Below the pieces are notes generated by a model. The model was not told the origin of the DNA and searched no databases. It was given only the letters and a program-made list of their open reading frames with translations. The position numbers and the translations under genes are program-made. DNA of 6,278 bases, taken from positions 1-6,278 of the forward strand of contig JAJZWW010000206.1 in the NCBI GenBank assembly GCA_021846485.1. The letters are read 5' to 3'. The DNA comes from Actinomycetes bacterium (lineage in GTDB: Bacteria > Actinomycetota > Acidimicrobiia > Acidimicrobiales > Palsa-688). How positions within the stretch are numbered: position 1 is the first letter of the stretch; every line of letters begins with the position of its first letter. Positions 6,270 to 6,278 of the stretch are shown here, one piece after another.

Positions 6270-6278
6270 TGGCGAGCC

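Overview
The window is a high-GC bacterial segment, about two-thirds G+C by eye in the genes, with codon third positions strongly biased to G or C. Start-codon use (two TTG starts with strong Shine-Dalgarno sites), the GC bias and the family types suggest an actinomycetote or another high-GC soil or uncultured lineage. This is inference: there is no rRNA or marker gene to fix it.

Layout. Bases 1-487 hold no convincing gene. They are more AT-rich at the left edge and carry an 8-bp-arm inverted repeat (38-58), a good sigma70-type promoter (TTGACA, 17 bp, TAAACT; 99-127) with a palindrome over its -35 box, and a leader of roughly 350 nt with some potential to fold. Four genes follow on the + strand as one apparent operon: a CUT2/ribose-type ABC permease (488-1546), its periplasmic-type substrate-binding protein (1630-2808, TTG start), the double-ABC-domain ATPase (2817-4427) and a long asparaginase-family protein (4429-6078, TTG start). 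Gaps are 83, 8 and 1 bp. After the last stop comes a 36-codon stretch with a very strong coding signature but no good start (6121-6231), then three copies of a 13-bp partly palindromic repeat at 18-bp spacing (6221-6269). The window ends there.

How the parts fit. The binding protein should capture a solute outside the membrane. A permease dimer and the RbsA/MglA-like ATPase should import it. The asparaginase-like enzyme, with its ribosome-binding site inside the end of the ATPase gene, would then act on it in the cytoplasm. The pairing of a sugar-class transporter with an amidohydrolase is the main point of interest: the substrate may be a sugar- or polyol-linked amide, or another small amide, rather than a free sugar. 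The enzyme departs from classical asparaginases at two catalytic motifs and carries an extra segment of roughly 150 residues or more between them, so its substrate should not be assumed to be L-asparagine. No sugar kinase, deglycase or transcription regulator lies in the window.
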